A stretch of 15,654 nucleotides of DNA, from NCBI GenBank assembly GCA_023417935.1, contig JAEZDY010000012.1, positions 1 to 15,654 on the forward strand. The letters run 5' to 3'. Under the pieces are notes generated by a model. The model searched no databases and was not told where the DNA came from. It was given only the letters and a program-made list of their open reading frames with translations. Source of the stretch: Bacteroidota bacterium. GTDB taxonomy: Bacteria > Bacteroidota > Bacteroidia > Bacteroidales > Lentimicrobiaceae. A program made the position numbers and the translations under genes. Positions 1-7,170 of this stretch are shown here, in pieces; within the stretch, counting starts at the first letter, position 1, and each line of letters begins with the position of its first letter.

Positions 1-10
1 AACATCAAAT

Positions 11-85
11 GAAACATGGTGATACACATTGAACCCCAAGCAAGTCATGAATTATGCTGTGTTCAAGATATTGACACCATGTTTT
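11..85 (+). ncRNA. Candidate IS110 bridge RNA hairpin in the 5' non-coding end
   Basis: A perfect 10-bp inverted repeat (12-21, AAACATGGTG, with 75-84, CACCATGTTT; G11-T85 adds a wobble pair) encloses further nested pairings in the right order: ATA 22-24 with TAT 69-71, TTGAAC 29-34 with GTTCAA 61-66, and AGCA 39-42 with TGCT 55-58. The result is one long stem broken by internal loops. In characterised IS110 elements such as IS621, the end upstream of the transposase encodes a bridge RNA built of stems with internal loops that pair with target and donor DNA. Location and fold fit that role. The pairing was found by eye, without an energy calculation or covariation. Only one strong hairpin is clear here; 86-206 shows just weak stems (86-89 with 93-96, 168-171 with 176-179), so the full RNA may extend either way. 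Confidence 0.4.
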
Positions 86-206
86 CTCTTTTAGAGTTCG
101 AACAAGAATCAAAGGAAGTAGATTTGACTATTATCCTGCATTAACGAGTTAGGACGGTTGAAGAGTTTCATTTTGATGAGATTCAAATTTAATATTCAAA
201 CCTGTT

Positions 207-1310
207 ATGAAGAAAAAGAACTACCTCCGGTTATGTGTTGGCATTGATGTAAGCGACCAGAGAAATGATGTTGCTTTCAGTGCAATCGACGATCAAATTG
301 TAACTCATGTAATAGCTACTACACATTTTGACAACAATCCATCAGGTCATGAAAGATTGGAAGAATGGATCGAACGTAAGCGGATTAAAGATGTTCCTTT
401 GCAAATTGTGCTTGAGGCAACAGGTGTATACCATGAGCGATTAGCTTATCATCTTGTAAATAATGGGTATGAACTTGCCATTGTATTGCCTAACAGGATT
501 AAAAACTACTGTAACAGCACAAGTGTGAGGAGCGTAACAGACAAAATATCAGCAAAACAAATTGCTGAATTTGGGCTGCTAAAAAAACCTGAAAACTGGC
601 AAAAACCACAACCGGCCATTAGGAATCTAAAGCTACTAACGAGAGAAAAAAATGCCCTACATGAGGAGAGAACTGCTGTGAATAATCAGATGCATGCTTA
701 TGATAAAAGGTTCACTGAAGATGTATCGGCAATCAAAAGATCACAGAACCGCATTCAGATGATCGATGATCAGATAGCAGAGATCGAAAAGGAAATTAAA
801 GCCGTTATACAGAAAAAAGAGAATGCCTGGCTTAATGAGAAAGTGCGAAAGATATGCACTGCGCCAGGGCTTGGCTTTTCAACTGTTATAAGTGTTGTTG
901 CTGAAACAGATGGCTTTAGTCTTTTCCGCAGCTCAAGGCAATTGGTATGTTATTCTGGTTATGATGTTGTTTTTAAAGAGTCAGGAACCTCGGTTAAAAA
1001 GAAAACCAGAATATCCCACAGAGGTAATAAGTACATCCGTAAAGCTCTCTATTTTCCAGCATTATCAGCCAAAACACACAATCCTAACATGAGTGATTTT
1101 TATGAGAGACTGTTCGGTAGGCAACAAGTCAAAATGCAAGCATACACTGCAATTCAACGAAAACTATTGGTGCTCATTTATACTCTTTGGAAAAAAGATG
1201 AGGTTTATAATCCTACCTTTGTATGGACAGGCAAAGCGGAAACAGGCTCTGGTGGGAACCAACCTGTCAGGAATACCCTGTCTGACTGGAATGGTCCGAG
1301 GGAGGGTTAA
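207..1310 (+). CDS. IS110-family DEDD transposase (recombinase)
   Basis: This 367-residue protein cuts and joins DNA to move the element, guided in this family by an element-encoded bridge RNA. The N-terminal RuvC-like DEDD domain shows GIDVS (D14), EATGVYH (E70) and TDKIS (D112). The fourth acid, expected at residue 115 in the usual TDxxDA motif, is Ser. A coiled-coil-like charged stretch (about 140-205) leads to the C-terminal Transposase_20 domain: a PGLGFSTV turn (219-226), QLVCYSGYD (245-253), then ESGTSVKKKTRIS (258-270), where S262 aligns with the catalytic serine of the family, and GNKYIRKAL (273-281). Length is normal for the family and no internal stop is present. The last 25 or so residues (after NPTF) are Gly-rich and not part of the conserved fold. 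The ATG at 207 fits because the conserved beta strand begins at residue 7. Whether it is active depends on whether S115 is tolerated. Confidence 0.93.
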   Translation: MKKKNYLRLCVGIDVSDQRNDVAFSAIDDQIVTHVIATTHFDNNPSGHERLEEWIERKRIKDVPLQIVLEATGVYHERLAYHLVNNGYELAIVLPNRIKNYCNSTSVRSVTDKISAKQIAEFGLLKKPENWQKPQPAIRNLKLLTREKNALHEERTAVNNQMHAYDKRFTEDVSAIKRSQNRIQMIDDQIAEIEKEIKAVIQKKENAWLNEKVRKICTAPGLGFSTVISVVAETDGFSLFRSSRQLVCYSGYDVVFKESGTSVKKKTRISHRGNKYIRKALYFPALSAKTHNPNMSDFYERLFGRQQVKMQAYTAIQRKLLVLIYTLWKKDEVYNPTFVWTGKAETGSGGNQPVRNTLSDWNGPREG

Positions 1311-1327
1311 ACATACCTTCCCTTTTG
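1299..1327 (+). terminator. Intrinsic terminator of the transposase gene
   Basis: AGGGAGGGT (1299-1307) can pair with ACCTTCCCT (1315-1323), nine pairs including one G-T wobble, around a 7-base loop that contains the TAA stop codon. TTTTGT follows directly. The stem overlaps the last codons of the transposase gene, so transcription would stop right at its end. Confidence 0.6.
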
Positions 1328-1416
1328 TATTCATTCCAAGAATCCATGCCTAAAAAAATCCAAAGAACTACATAAATAAAGTGTTTCTTTGAGGATTGTC
1401 TAACCATTGTTAACCT

Positions 1417-1447
1417 AAAAGAAAAGAGCAGCCACTTAGGACTGCTC
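1417..1447 (-). terminator. Intrinsic terminator of the uvrD-like gene
   Basis: Read on the minus strand, GAGCAG (1447-1442) pairs with CTGCTC (1431-1426), and CC (1440-1439) with GG (1433-1432) across a one-base bulge. TTTTCTTTT (1425-1417) follows. This is a textbook stem plus T-tract about 90 bases past the helicase stop codon. On the plus strand no T-tract follows the stem, so it serves only the helicase. A second CTGCTCT at 1464-1470 could compete for the same arm. Confidence 0.7.
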
Positions 1448-1535
1448 ACGAGCTAGATCATGTCTGCTCTAAAGCACAAAGTTAATATTTATTTTTCAAA
1501 ATGCTTGCTTTTTAACACAGAATCTTGAACAAATT

Positions 1536-3824
1536 CTACAATATCTTCAATTTCGCAAACTTCAGCAGCAACTGCTTCTGCCCGAAGGCTGTGAAGAATA
1601 CTGTTGCTTTTACGTTGGGGCCGGTGCCTTCTACGGCAAGGACTTTACCTTTGCCGAAGCGTTCATGTTCAACTTCAACGCCCGGCTGTACTTTATCAAC
1701 AGGAGTGATGTAGTTTGCTTCAAACATGGAGCCTTCTGTTTGTGCGGGATCGGTCTTTTTGAGGGGCTTCTTGACAAATACAGGGGTGCTCTTCATTTGC
1801 GGACTGCCCCCATTGCGTGATGGAACCCTGCGGATGCTGTGCTCTAGGAATCTTTCGTCAATCTCCGACAGGAACCTGCTAGGCTCGTTTGAAGTCATGT
1901 TACCCCAGCGGTAGCGCGTTTCAGCAAATGATAATGTTACCTTTTTCTCAGCCCGTGTGAGGGCAACGTAGAATAAGCGGCGCTCTTCTTCAATCTCAGC
2001 GCGGGTGGTAAGCGACATGTTGGAAGGGAAGAGGTTTTCCTCCATCCCCACAATGTAAACATAAGGGAATTCAAGTCCCTTGGCTGCATGAATGGTCATC
2101 AGCACAACCTTATTCTTATTGTTGTCCTTATCATCATCGGCATCGGTCATCAGGGCAATATCCTGCATAAACACATCAAGCGTGCGGCCATCACTAATGA
2201 TCTCATCCTCATCAAGCAGCGGCATTGGCTCCTCTTCCCGCTCGGTAAAGTCCTTAATGGCATTGAGCAACTCCTCCGAGTTCTGCGATTTTGAAATGCC
2301 CTCTTCTGTTCTGTCGAGTTTCAACTCATGCATTAATCCTGAGCTGATAGCAATCTTCTGTGCCAGATCGTAAGCATCAGTCCTATGCAATTTATAGTGC
2401 AGACTCATAATCATGGTGCCAAACTGTTCAATCTTAGAGGCAGTTCCTGAAGGCAATGTGGGAAGGTACATACCCGGATGCAGTGCAACCTGCATGCTGC
2501 TTACCTTGTGCTCACCGGCAGCGGCTTCAAGCTTTTCGAGGGTGGTTTTTCCGATGCCCCTTGCGGGATAATTTATAATTCGTTTAAAGGCTTCATCATC
2601 CGATGGATTAACAACCAGGCGAAAATAAGCCAGCATATCCTTTATCTCGGCTCGTTTGTAGAACGATAGTCCACCATATATGCGGTAAGGGATATTGAGC
2701 TTGCGCAGCGATTCCTCCACTGCTCTCGACTGTGAATTTGTGCGATACAGTACGGCAAAATCGCTGTTAGGCAATTGCCTGTGCATCTTCAGTTCAAAGA
2801 TATTGTTGGCTACAAGCTGGCCTTCATCAATTTCTGATGTGGCCTTCAGCACTTGTATCAGATTACCCTCTTCATTATCGGTCCAAACCTCTTTGGTGAT
2901 CTGATCCTTGTTGTTGGCAATGATACTGTTGGCAGCATTTACAATAGTTTGCGTGGAGCGGTAGTTCTGTTCCAGCTTGTAGACCTTAACATCCGGGTAA
3001 TCGTTCTTGAAGTTCAGGATGTTCTGGATATTTGCTCCCCTGAATGAATAGATACTCTGCGCATCATCGCCCACTACGCATATATTCTCAAAGCGGGCAG
3101 CCAGCATTTTTACGATATTATACTGTGCAAAATTCGTATCCTGATACTCATCAACCAGTATATATTTGAACTTATTCTGGTACTTATAAAGCACATCGCC
3201 GAAATCGCGGAACAGCACATTAGTCTTGAACAGCAGATCATCAAAATCCATCGCACCAGCCTTAAAGCAACGCGCCTGGTAGTATGTATATATTTCGCCG
3301 ATCATAGGCTTTTGCGCCTGATTATCTTCAGATATCAGGGTGGCGCTGTTGTTATAATCCTGTGCAGAGAACAAATTAGCTTTAGCAGCAGATATCCGCG
3401 AAAGCACACTATTAGGCGTATATTGTTTCGGATCAAGGTCCAGATCCTTTAATACGGCCTTAATAACGCTCTTTGAATCATCGGTATCATAGATAGTAAA
3501 ATTTGACGGATACCCCAGCAGATGCCCTTCAATGCGCAATATCCTGGCAAAGATGGAGTGGAAAGTACCCATCCACACATTACGCCCCTCGGTTGAGCCA
3601 ACCAGGTCCATGATACGGCTTTTCATCTCACGCGCCGCCTTATTGGTAAAAGTAAGTGCAAGGATATTAAACGGATCAATACCATTGCTAAGCATATAAG
3701 CAATACGGTAAGTAAGCACCCTTGTTTTACCCGATCCTGCCCCTGCAATAACCATCACAGGGCCGTTGGAACAAGTAACCGCAAGTTGTTGAGCTTCATT
3801 AAGTTGATTGAGTATTTCAGTCAC
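1536..3824 (-). CDS. uvrD: UvrD/PcrA-type superfamily 1A DNA helicase
   Basis: This is an ATP-driven 3'-5' helicase that unwinds DNA in nucleotide excision and mismatch repair and clears stalled RNA polymerase. Numbered from the GTG start (762 residues), motifs run in order: Q motif LNEAQ (8-12), Walker A AGAGSGKT (27-34), Ia ALTFTNKAA (55-63), II VDEYQDTN (224-231), III VGDDAQSIYSFRGA (251-264), IV EQNYRST (285-291), V TIHAAKGLEF (577-586), VI ERRLFYVALTRA (614-625). The C-terminus (about 712-762, HERFGKGKV then KATVFF) is the Tudor-like domain that binds RNA polymerase in PcrA/UvrD. An ATG at 3878 would add 18 residues that are partly repeat-encoded and unlike the family. GTG at 3824 is preferred because homology starts there and a TAATTTTG promoter box lies between the two. 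The coding DNA looks more GC-rich than the secreted-protein genes nearby. Single gene, no operon partners. Confidence 0.95.
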   Translation of the reverse strand: MTEILNQLNEAQQLAVTCSNGPVMVIAGAGSGKTRVLTYRIAYMLSNGIDPFNILALTFTNKAAREMKSRIMDLVGSTEGRNVWMGTFHSIFARILRIEGHLLGYPSNFTIYDTDDSKSVIKAVLKDLDLDPKQYTPNSVLSRISAAKANLFSAQDYNNSATLISEDNQAQKPMIGEIYTYYQARCFKAGAMDFDDLLFKTNVLFRDFGDVLYKYQNKFKYILVDEYQDTNFAQYNIVKMLAARFENICVVGDDAQSIYSFRGANIQNILNFKNDYPDVKVYKLEQNYRSTQTIVNAANSIIANNKDQITKEVWTDNEEGNLIQVLKATSEIDEGQLVANNIFELKMHRQLPNSDFAVLYRTNSQSRAVEESLRKLNIPYRIYGGLSFYKRAEIKDMLAYFRLVVNPSDDEAFKRIINYPARGIGKTTLEKLEAAAGEHKVSSMQVALHPGMYLPTLPSGTASKIEQFGTMIMSLHYKLHRTDAYDLAQKIAISSGLMHELKLDRTEEGISKSQNSEELLNAIKDFTEREEEPMPLLDEDEIISDGRTLDVFMQDIALMTDADDDKDNNKNKVVLMTIHAAKGLEFPYVYIVGMEENLFPSNMSLTTRAEIEEERRLFYVALTRAEKKVTLSFAETRYRWGNMTSNEPSRFLSEIDERFLEHSIRRVPSRNGGSPQMKSTPVFVKKPLKKTDPAQTEGSMFEANYITPVDKVQPGVEVEHERFGKGKVLAVEGTGPNVKATVFFTAFGQKQLLLKFAKLKIL

Positions 3825-3844
3825 AGGTTGTATTTTAGGGAATG

Positions 3845-3852
3845 CAAAATTA
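3845..3852 (-). promoter_or_regulatory. Candidate -7 promoter box of the helicase gene
   Basis: On the minus strand this reads TAATTTTG, an exact match to the Bacteroidota -7 consensus TAnnTTTG. It lies 20 bases before the GTG start at 3824, leaving a leader of roughly a dozen bases. No clean -33 TTTG is found at the ideal spacing, but ATTG occurs in each decamer repeat upstream (about 23 bases away for one unit), so the array may supply the -33 element. Confidence 0.45.
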
Positions 3853-3865
3853 GGCAAATAAACTA

Positions 3866-3960
3866 CAATGTTCTTCAATGTTGTTCAATGTTGTTCAATG
3901 TAGTTCAATGTTGTTCAATGTAGTTTCCCGCACGTGCGGGATTCAATGTTGTTCAATGTT
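3866..3960. repeat. Interrupted decamer tandem array upstream of the helicase
   Basis: CAATG recurs every 10 bases at 3866, 3876, 3886, 3896, 3906 and 3916, then at 3944 and 3954, giving eight units of the type TTCAATGTTG or TTCAATGTAG. The first unit is degenerate (CTACAATG) and the second carries TTC instead of TTG. Between 3916 and 3944 the spacing is 28, not 10, because 18 extra bases sit inside a unit. The array ends about 15 bases before the helicase -7 box and could change its promoter by copy-number change. Confidence 0.85.
3926..3941. repeat. 16-bp perfect palindrome inserted in the decamer array
   Basis: TCCCGCACGTGCGGGA is its own reverse complement. It is GC-rich in AT-rich surroundings. 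With the two bases TT that follow, it accounts exactly for the 18-base interruption of the array: removing 3926-3943 restores the unit TAGTTCAATG. TT lies on both sides, as a short target duplication would. It may be a REP-like palindromic unit or a protein-binding site. Confidence 0.75.
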
Positions 3961-3967
3961 GTTTTTT

Positions 3968-4066
3968 GTGGGACATGTGGGACCAGTGGGATTAGTGGGA
4001 CATTTCTTGCGATAGGTTTTTGTCCATCTGTCAAATTTTTAACCACTGTTATCCCACCAGTCCCAC
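3968..4066. repeat. 9-bp tandem array with inverted partner
   Basis: Four 9-base units start with GTGGGA: 3968-3976, 3977-3985, 3986-3994 and 3995-4003. On the opposite strand, related units lie at 4051-4077. Left 3977-3992 and right 4051-4066 can pair at 14 of 16 positions across a 58-base spacer, enough for a long hairpin or cruciform. No T-tract follows on the minus strand, so it is not a classical terminator of the gene that ends at 4132. Confidence 0.75.
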
Positions 4067-4071
4067 AAGTC

Positions 4072-4114
4072 GCACTAACCCCTAATCACTAACAACTAAC
4101 CACTAACCCACTAA
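4072..4114. repeat. Degenerate CACTAAC-type heptamer run
   Basis: The stretch is built of imperfect 6-8-base units such as CACTAAC, CCCTAAT and AACTAAC, ending 17 bases before the stop codon of the next gene. It resembles the CCCTAAC repeats at the far end of the window (15618-15654). No coding potential is seen. Confidence 0.65.
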
Positions 4115-4131
4115 ACAGTAAAAGGAATTCC

Positions 4132-5487
4132 CTAATTCTTTATAAACCTGAGCATCTGCACACTCTTACCGGTTTTAACTTTTAAGAAGTAGAGCCCGGG
4201 TTTAAGCTCCTTGATGTTAATGCGGTTTCCCGACAAAAGTACAGGGGTACCGGTTAAAGTACCATAGGACGAATACAATTCAACATCTGCGGCATAATAC
4301 ACTTTGTCCTTACCCTCAATAGCAACATAATCAGAGGCAGGATTAGGGTATAACCTTAACCCAGTGGTGGTGTATCTCTCATTTATCCCAACAGTCTGAA
4401 TTTTGCCCAGGCTATCGGTTTTCAGGAGATAAGGGGTATATTTATTGAATTCCAGTTCACTCGTTCCAACAGCGATAAATCCATTATCAGCTGTTTTAGT
4501 GATCATCGATGGATAGTAACGATCTTGGGAGGTAGTAGGATCTCCATGGTTTATTGTCCAGATATATTCATTGTTTTTTAGCGAACCTATTGCAGTGTGA
4601 TCATAAGTGTTTTTACCTGAATATCGCCCCAGCAATATGGTTTCATCACCCACTTTAATATAGCTTCTGAAGCTAATACTATCGAAACTAATATCGGTGC
4701 TATTGATAATTGTACCGTCAGTCTGATAGTTAATTATTGAATTATATCCGAATATATCATCACGATAAGTGAGCGAAACCAGGTTTTCGCCTGAGAATTC
4801 AGTTGTACCAAGTACGAACTGATCGAAGGTGTATTCTGATATAAGATCTCCATTGGCGTTCATCTTATAGATGGTTGATGACACCTCCAGAGGATCAAAG
4901 CCATAATTATTCTTTTTGATAACTATATCACCTTCACTATTTTCAATGATATTGCCTATGTTATTTGTAATTTCTTCTCCCCTTAATGTATCACCTACCC
5001 AAATTTCTGCGAGCGTTGCACTGTTTATCTTATGTATAGTGTAAAACAACTGTTGACGAGATATTACAAGATAATTATTGTCGTTCAGAATCTTTATCTT
5101 AATTGGAAATGAGAGGTTGAGACTCCCGTTATATATCATGTTCCAGTTGTTATCAAACTTGAAAACGTTATTCACACCGTCAAACTGTGGCACGATCAAT
5201 ATCTTGTTTCCTGCAGCATCAACAGTGAAGTCACTGATCAACGGCGATGTTCTGTCGAGCTGGAATTTCTTGGTCCAGATCGAATCTCCTGCTTGATCTA
5301 CCTTAAGCAATACCAGATAACCATTATCATTCATTTCTGCACCTGCAGCTATTACATACCCGCCTGCCTCTTCAAAAACTGCATTAGCTTCTGCTCTATC
5401 CCAATATTCATAAGATCTAAGGAATGTGTTCTGAGCAGTTGTCGCCAGAGACAATGCTACTAAAAGAAGTGTAAAGATTGTTCTCAT
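4132..5487 (-). CDS. Secreted beta-propeller-like protein with T9SS type A sorting domain
   Basis: This 451-residue protein has a signal peptide (MRTIFTLLLVALSLATTAQ, 1-19), a body of weak repeats and a C-terminal sorting domain. The repeat theme is a strand such as GGYVIAAG, then YLVLLKVDQAGDSIWTK (57-73); the theme returns as GFIAVG ... YLLKTDSLGKI (336-363). Such units build beta propellers in many Bacteroidota surface proteins. The sorting domain runs from about 375 to 451, with LYPNPASDYVAI (379-390), a middle LYSSYGTL (404-411) and GLYFLKVKTGKSVQMLRFIKN at the end. It directs passage through the T9SS to the outside or the cell surface. The gene is last of a three-gene operon, starting 11 bases after the upstream stop. 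It is a paralogue of the gene at 13934-15304 by the matching GYVIAAG / GDSIWTK block. Its ligand or activity is unknown. Confidence 0.85.
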   Translation of the reverse strand: MRTIFTLLLVALSLATTAQNTFLRSYEYWDRAEANAVFEEAGGYVIAAGAEMNDNGYLVLLKVDQAGDSIWTKKFQLDRTSPLISDFTVDAAGNKILIVPQFDGVNNVFKFDNNWNMIYNGSLNLSFPIKIKILNDNNYLVISRQQLFYTIHKINSATLAEIWVGDTLRGEEITNNIGNIIENSEGDIVIKKNNYGFDPLEVSSTIYKMNANGDLISEYTFDQFVLGTTEFSGENLVSLTYRDDIFGYNSIINYQTDGTIINSTDISFDSISFRSYIKVGDETILLGRYSGKNTYDHTAIGSLKNNEYIWTINHGDPTTSQDRYYPSMITKTADNGFIAVGTSELEFNKYTPYLLKTDSLGKIQTVGINERYTTTGLRLYPNPASDYVAIEGKDKVYYAADVELYSSYGTLTGTPVLLSGNRINIKELKPGLYFLKVKTGKSVQMLRFIKN

Positions 5488-5498
5488 GTTATTAGATT

Positions 5499-7112
5499 TT
5501 AATTGTGAGTAATTATAAATTTCTTTGATACTGAACGCCCAAACTTATCGGTGTACTTTAACAAGTACATTCCATTAGAAGATCTACTAACAGCCAATAG
5601 CGTTTTATTTTCTGTTACTACTTGACTTAGTTTGCGATTTCCGTAAATGTCGTATATTGCTATCAAACCATTTTTCCCTGATGTTGATTCAAAAATTATG
5701 TAGCTATCAGCTGGATTAGGATACAACTGGAAGTCTGCATTATAATTTCTTTCTTCAACTGATAATGTACTATCAGCTAATTCAAATAACCAGATGCCTT
5801 TATCATAGTCGTGATTATACTCACAATCAATATTTCCGCTATTTATTCCTGATATATCAGAAGCTATAAGATAACTATATTCATTTTTTTGATGAACTGC
5901 CATTTCACTTCCTTCCATCCCTATCCCACCTAAACATTTTTGCCATATTAAACTACCAACACCATCAATCTCAAATATCCATATATCGTCACTATATATA
6001 TCAATAGAGTGATTTCCGATGACATCACCATCAAATGAACATGTACTGCCAAAAATTAAAAAGTTACCGTTTTCCAATAAATAGATATTATGTATTACTT
6101 CTCCTTGAGTTCCACCATAACATTTTTGCCAAACAATATTACCTATTGTATCTATTTTAATTAGCCAAGTATCTCTAGTCCTATCATATCCTGGTGGTAG
6201 ATATCCTTCATGATAGCCACTACCAATCAGGTCACCATCATTGCTAGCGGAGCTACAACCAAGAAGATATCCATCTCGCAGGCTTAATATCGTGTGTATA
6301 TTATCAATTTCACTTCCCCCATAACATCTCTGCCACTGATAATTTCCTAATGAATCTAATTTAAAAAGTACAGTTTCAGGTTTCCAACCGTGGCTTTGGC
6401 AATCAATATTTCCGCCAGTTCCTTCATCTACTAAAGAACTTCCTCCTAATAGAATTCCTTTATCCGAGGTTTCACTGATGCAAAATCCAAAATCAATGGA
6501 GGATTTTCCAATAGTATAATCCCATAGTTTGTTCCCTTCAAGATCAGTTTTAATTACCCAGGCATCATATCCTCCATAGTAATTTGTAACATCACCACCA
6601 CCCCCTGCAACCCAACCATATAAGATTATTCCATTATTTGTAAGAATTCCGTCTTCAATAGCATTTCTTGAATTATTACCTAAAACTTTATCCCAAATTT
6701 TATTTCCACTACTATCAATTTTTATTAGCCAGTGACTATAACTACCAGGATAAGGATTATATGTAACGTCACCATCCGATGAAGCTGTTGCTCCCATAAT
6801 AATGAAGTTATTATCATTTGCTTTGGAAATTTTTACAGCTCCTTCTCCTAACGAACCACCATACTGTTTCTCCCAAATCAATTCCCCACTTGCGGTAATT
6901 CTTCTTAATAAGATCTGACCGTCTTCATATTCACCTACATACCCCTGAAGAACAAAATACCCATCACTTACCGGTTCAATATCTTCAATTATCTCCCTTC
7001 CGGATAAATCAAAACATGTTTGCCATTTGATCTTTAAAGGTTGAGCCATATTTTCGTTACCAAGTAAAAAAAATAATATGGGCAGCATCCTAAATAGCAG
7101 TCGCTTTCTCAT
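5499..7112 (-). CDS. Secreted repeat (propeller-like) protein with T9SS type A sorting domain
   Basis: This 537-residue protein starts with a signal peptide (about 1-24, ending NMAQ). Six clear repeats of about 60 residues carry a W-I-I-K-I-D-x-x-G-N-x-x-W-x-K-x-x-G-G pattern, at about 68-86, 128-145, 185-202, 249-266, 316-334 and 378-396. A seventh, partial WLFEL lies at 441-445. This count fits a six- or seven-bladed propeller. The repeats often carry DGD or GNID loops (113-115, 292-294, 361-363; 234-237, 426-429), possible metal-binding or turn sites. The sorting domain covers about 460-537, with LYPNPADSYIIF (463-474) and a Lys-rich KKFIITHN end. It is the middle gene of the operon, 58 bases after the protease stop with a strong hairpin between. 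The DNA is visibly AT-rich. Function beyond secretion is not recognisable. Confidence 0.85.
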   Translation of the reverse strand: MRKRLLFRMLPILFFLLGNENMAQPLKIKWQTCFDLSGREIIEDIEPVSDGYFVLQGYVGEYEDGQILLRRITASGELIWEKQYGGSLGEGAVKISKANDNNFIIMGATASSDGDVTYNPYPGSYSHWLIKIDSSGNKIWDKVLGNNSRNAIEDGILTNNGIILYGWVAGGGGDVTNYYGGYDAWVIKTDLEGNKLWDYTIGKSSIDFGFCISETSDKGILLGGSSLVDEGTGGNIDCQSHGWKPETVLFKLDSLGNYQWQRCYGGSEIDNIHTILSLRDGYLLGCSSASNDGDLIGSGYHEGYLPPGYDRTRDTWLIKIDTIGNIVWQKCYGGTQGEVIHNIYLLENGNFLIFGSTCSFDGDVIGNHSIDIYSDDIWIFEIDGVGSLIWQKCLGGIGMEGSEMAVHQKNEYSYLIASDISGINSGNIDCEYNHDYDKGIWLFELADSTLSVEERNYNADFQLYPNPADSYIIFESTSGKNGLIAIYDIYGNRKLSQVVTENKTLLAVSRSSNGMYLLKYTDKFGRSVSKKFIITHN

Positions 7113-7131
7113 AGTATATTTATTAAGAAGA

Positions 7132-7163
7132 AGATAAGGGAGAGATAATTCCCTCCCTTATCT
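7132..7163 (-). terminator. Intercistronic 11-bp perfect hairpin
   Basis: AGATAAGGGAG (7132-7142) and CTCCCTTATCT (7153-7163) are perfect reverse complements around a 10-base loop, 7 bases past the protease stop codon. On the minus strand TCTTCTTCTTAATAAA follows, a moderately T-rich tail. It could partly terminate transcription, so that the protease is made in excess of the two downstream proteins, or protect the 3' end of processed mRNA. Confidence 0.6.
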
Positions 7164-7170
7164 GATTAAC

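Larger units (their letters stand above)
1..1330 (+). mobile_element. IS110-family insertion sequence (ends not defined)
   Basis: The element is defined by its DEDD transposase gene and by a gene-free 5' flank of at least 206 bp, the usual layout of the IS110 group, in which the long non-coding end precedes the transposase. IS110 elements lack terminal inverted repeats, so neither end can be fixed from one copy. The left end may lie at or before position 1. The right end is likely left of about 1415, because the sequence from 1417 onwards is the terminator of the convergent helicase gene and so belongs to the host. The transposase has its own terminator at its stop codon. Comparison with an empty site or a second copy would set the borders. 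Confidence 0.65.

Noticed and set aside
892..1353. Alternative-frame open frames overlapping the transposase
   Set aside because: The main frame carries the full IS110 motif set; these frames have no conserved pattern.
2092..2373. Plus-strand open frames inside the helicase gene (also 1525-1914, 2088-2294, 2478-3047)
   Set aside because: They lie antisense to a gene with all seven helicase motifs, have no recognisable motifs and look like frame shadows.
3825..3878. ATG at 3878 as the helicase start
   Set aside because: The 18 extra residues are outside the family fold, partly translated from the decamer array, and the exact TAATTTTG box lies within them, so transcription probably starts after this ATG.
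3931..3936. CACGTG as an E-box regulator site
   Set aside because: E-boxes bind eukaryotic factors; in this bacterial context it is just the centre of the 16-bp palindrome.
3866..4003. CRISPR-like array
   Set aside because: Units of 9 or 10 bases are directly adjacent with no unique spacers and no cas genes nearby.
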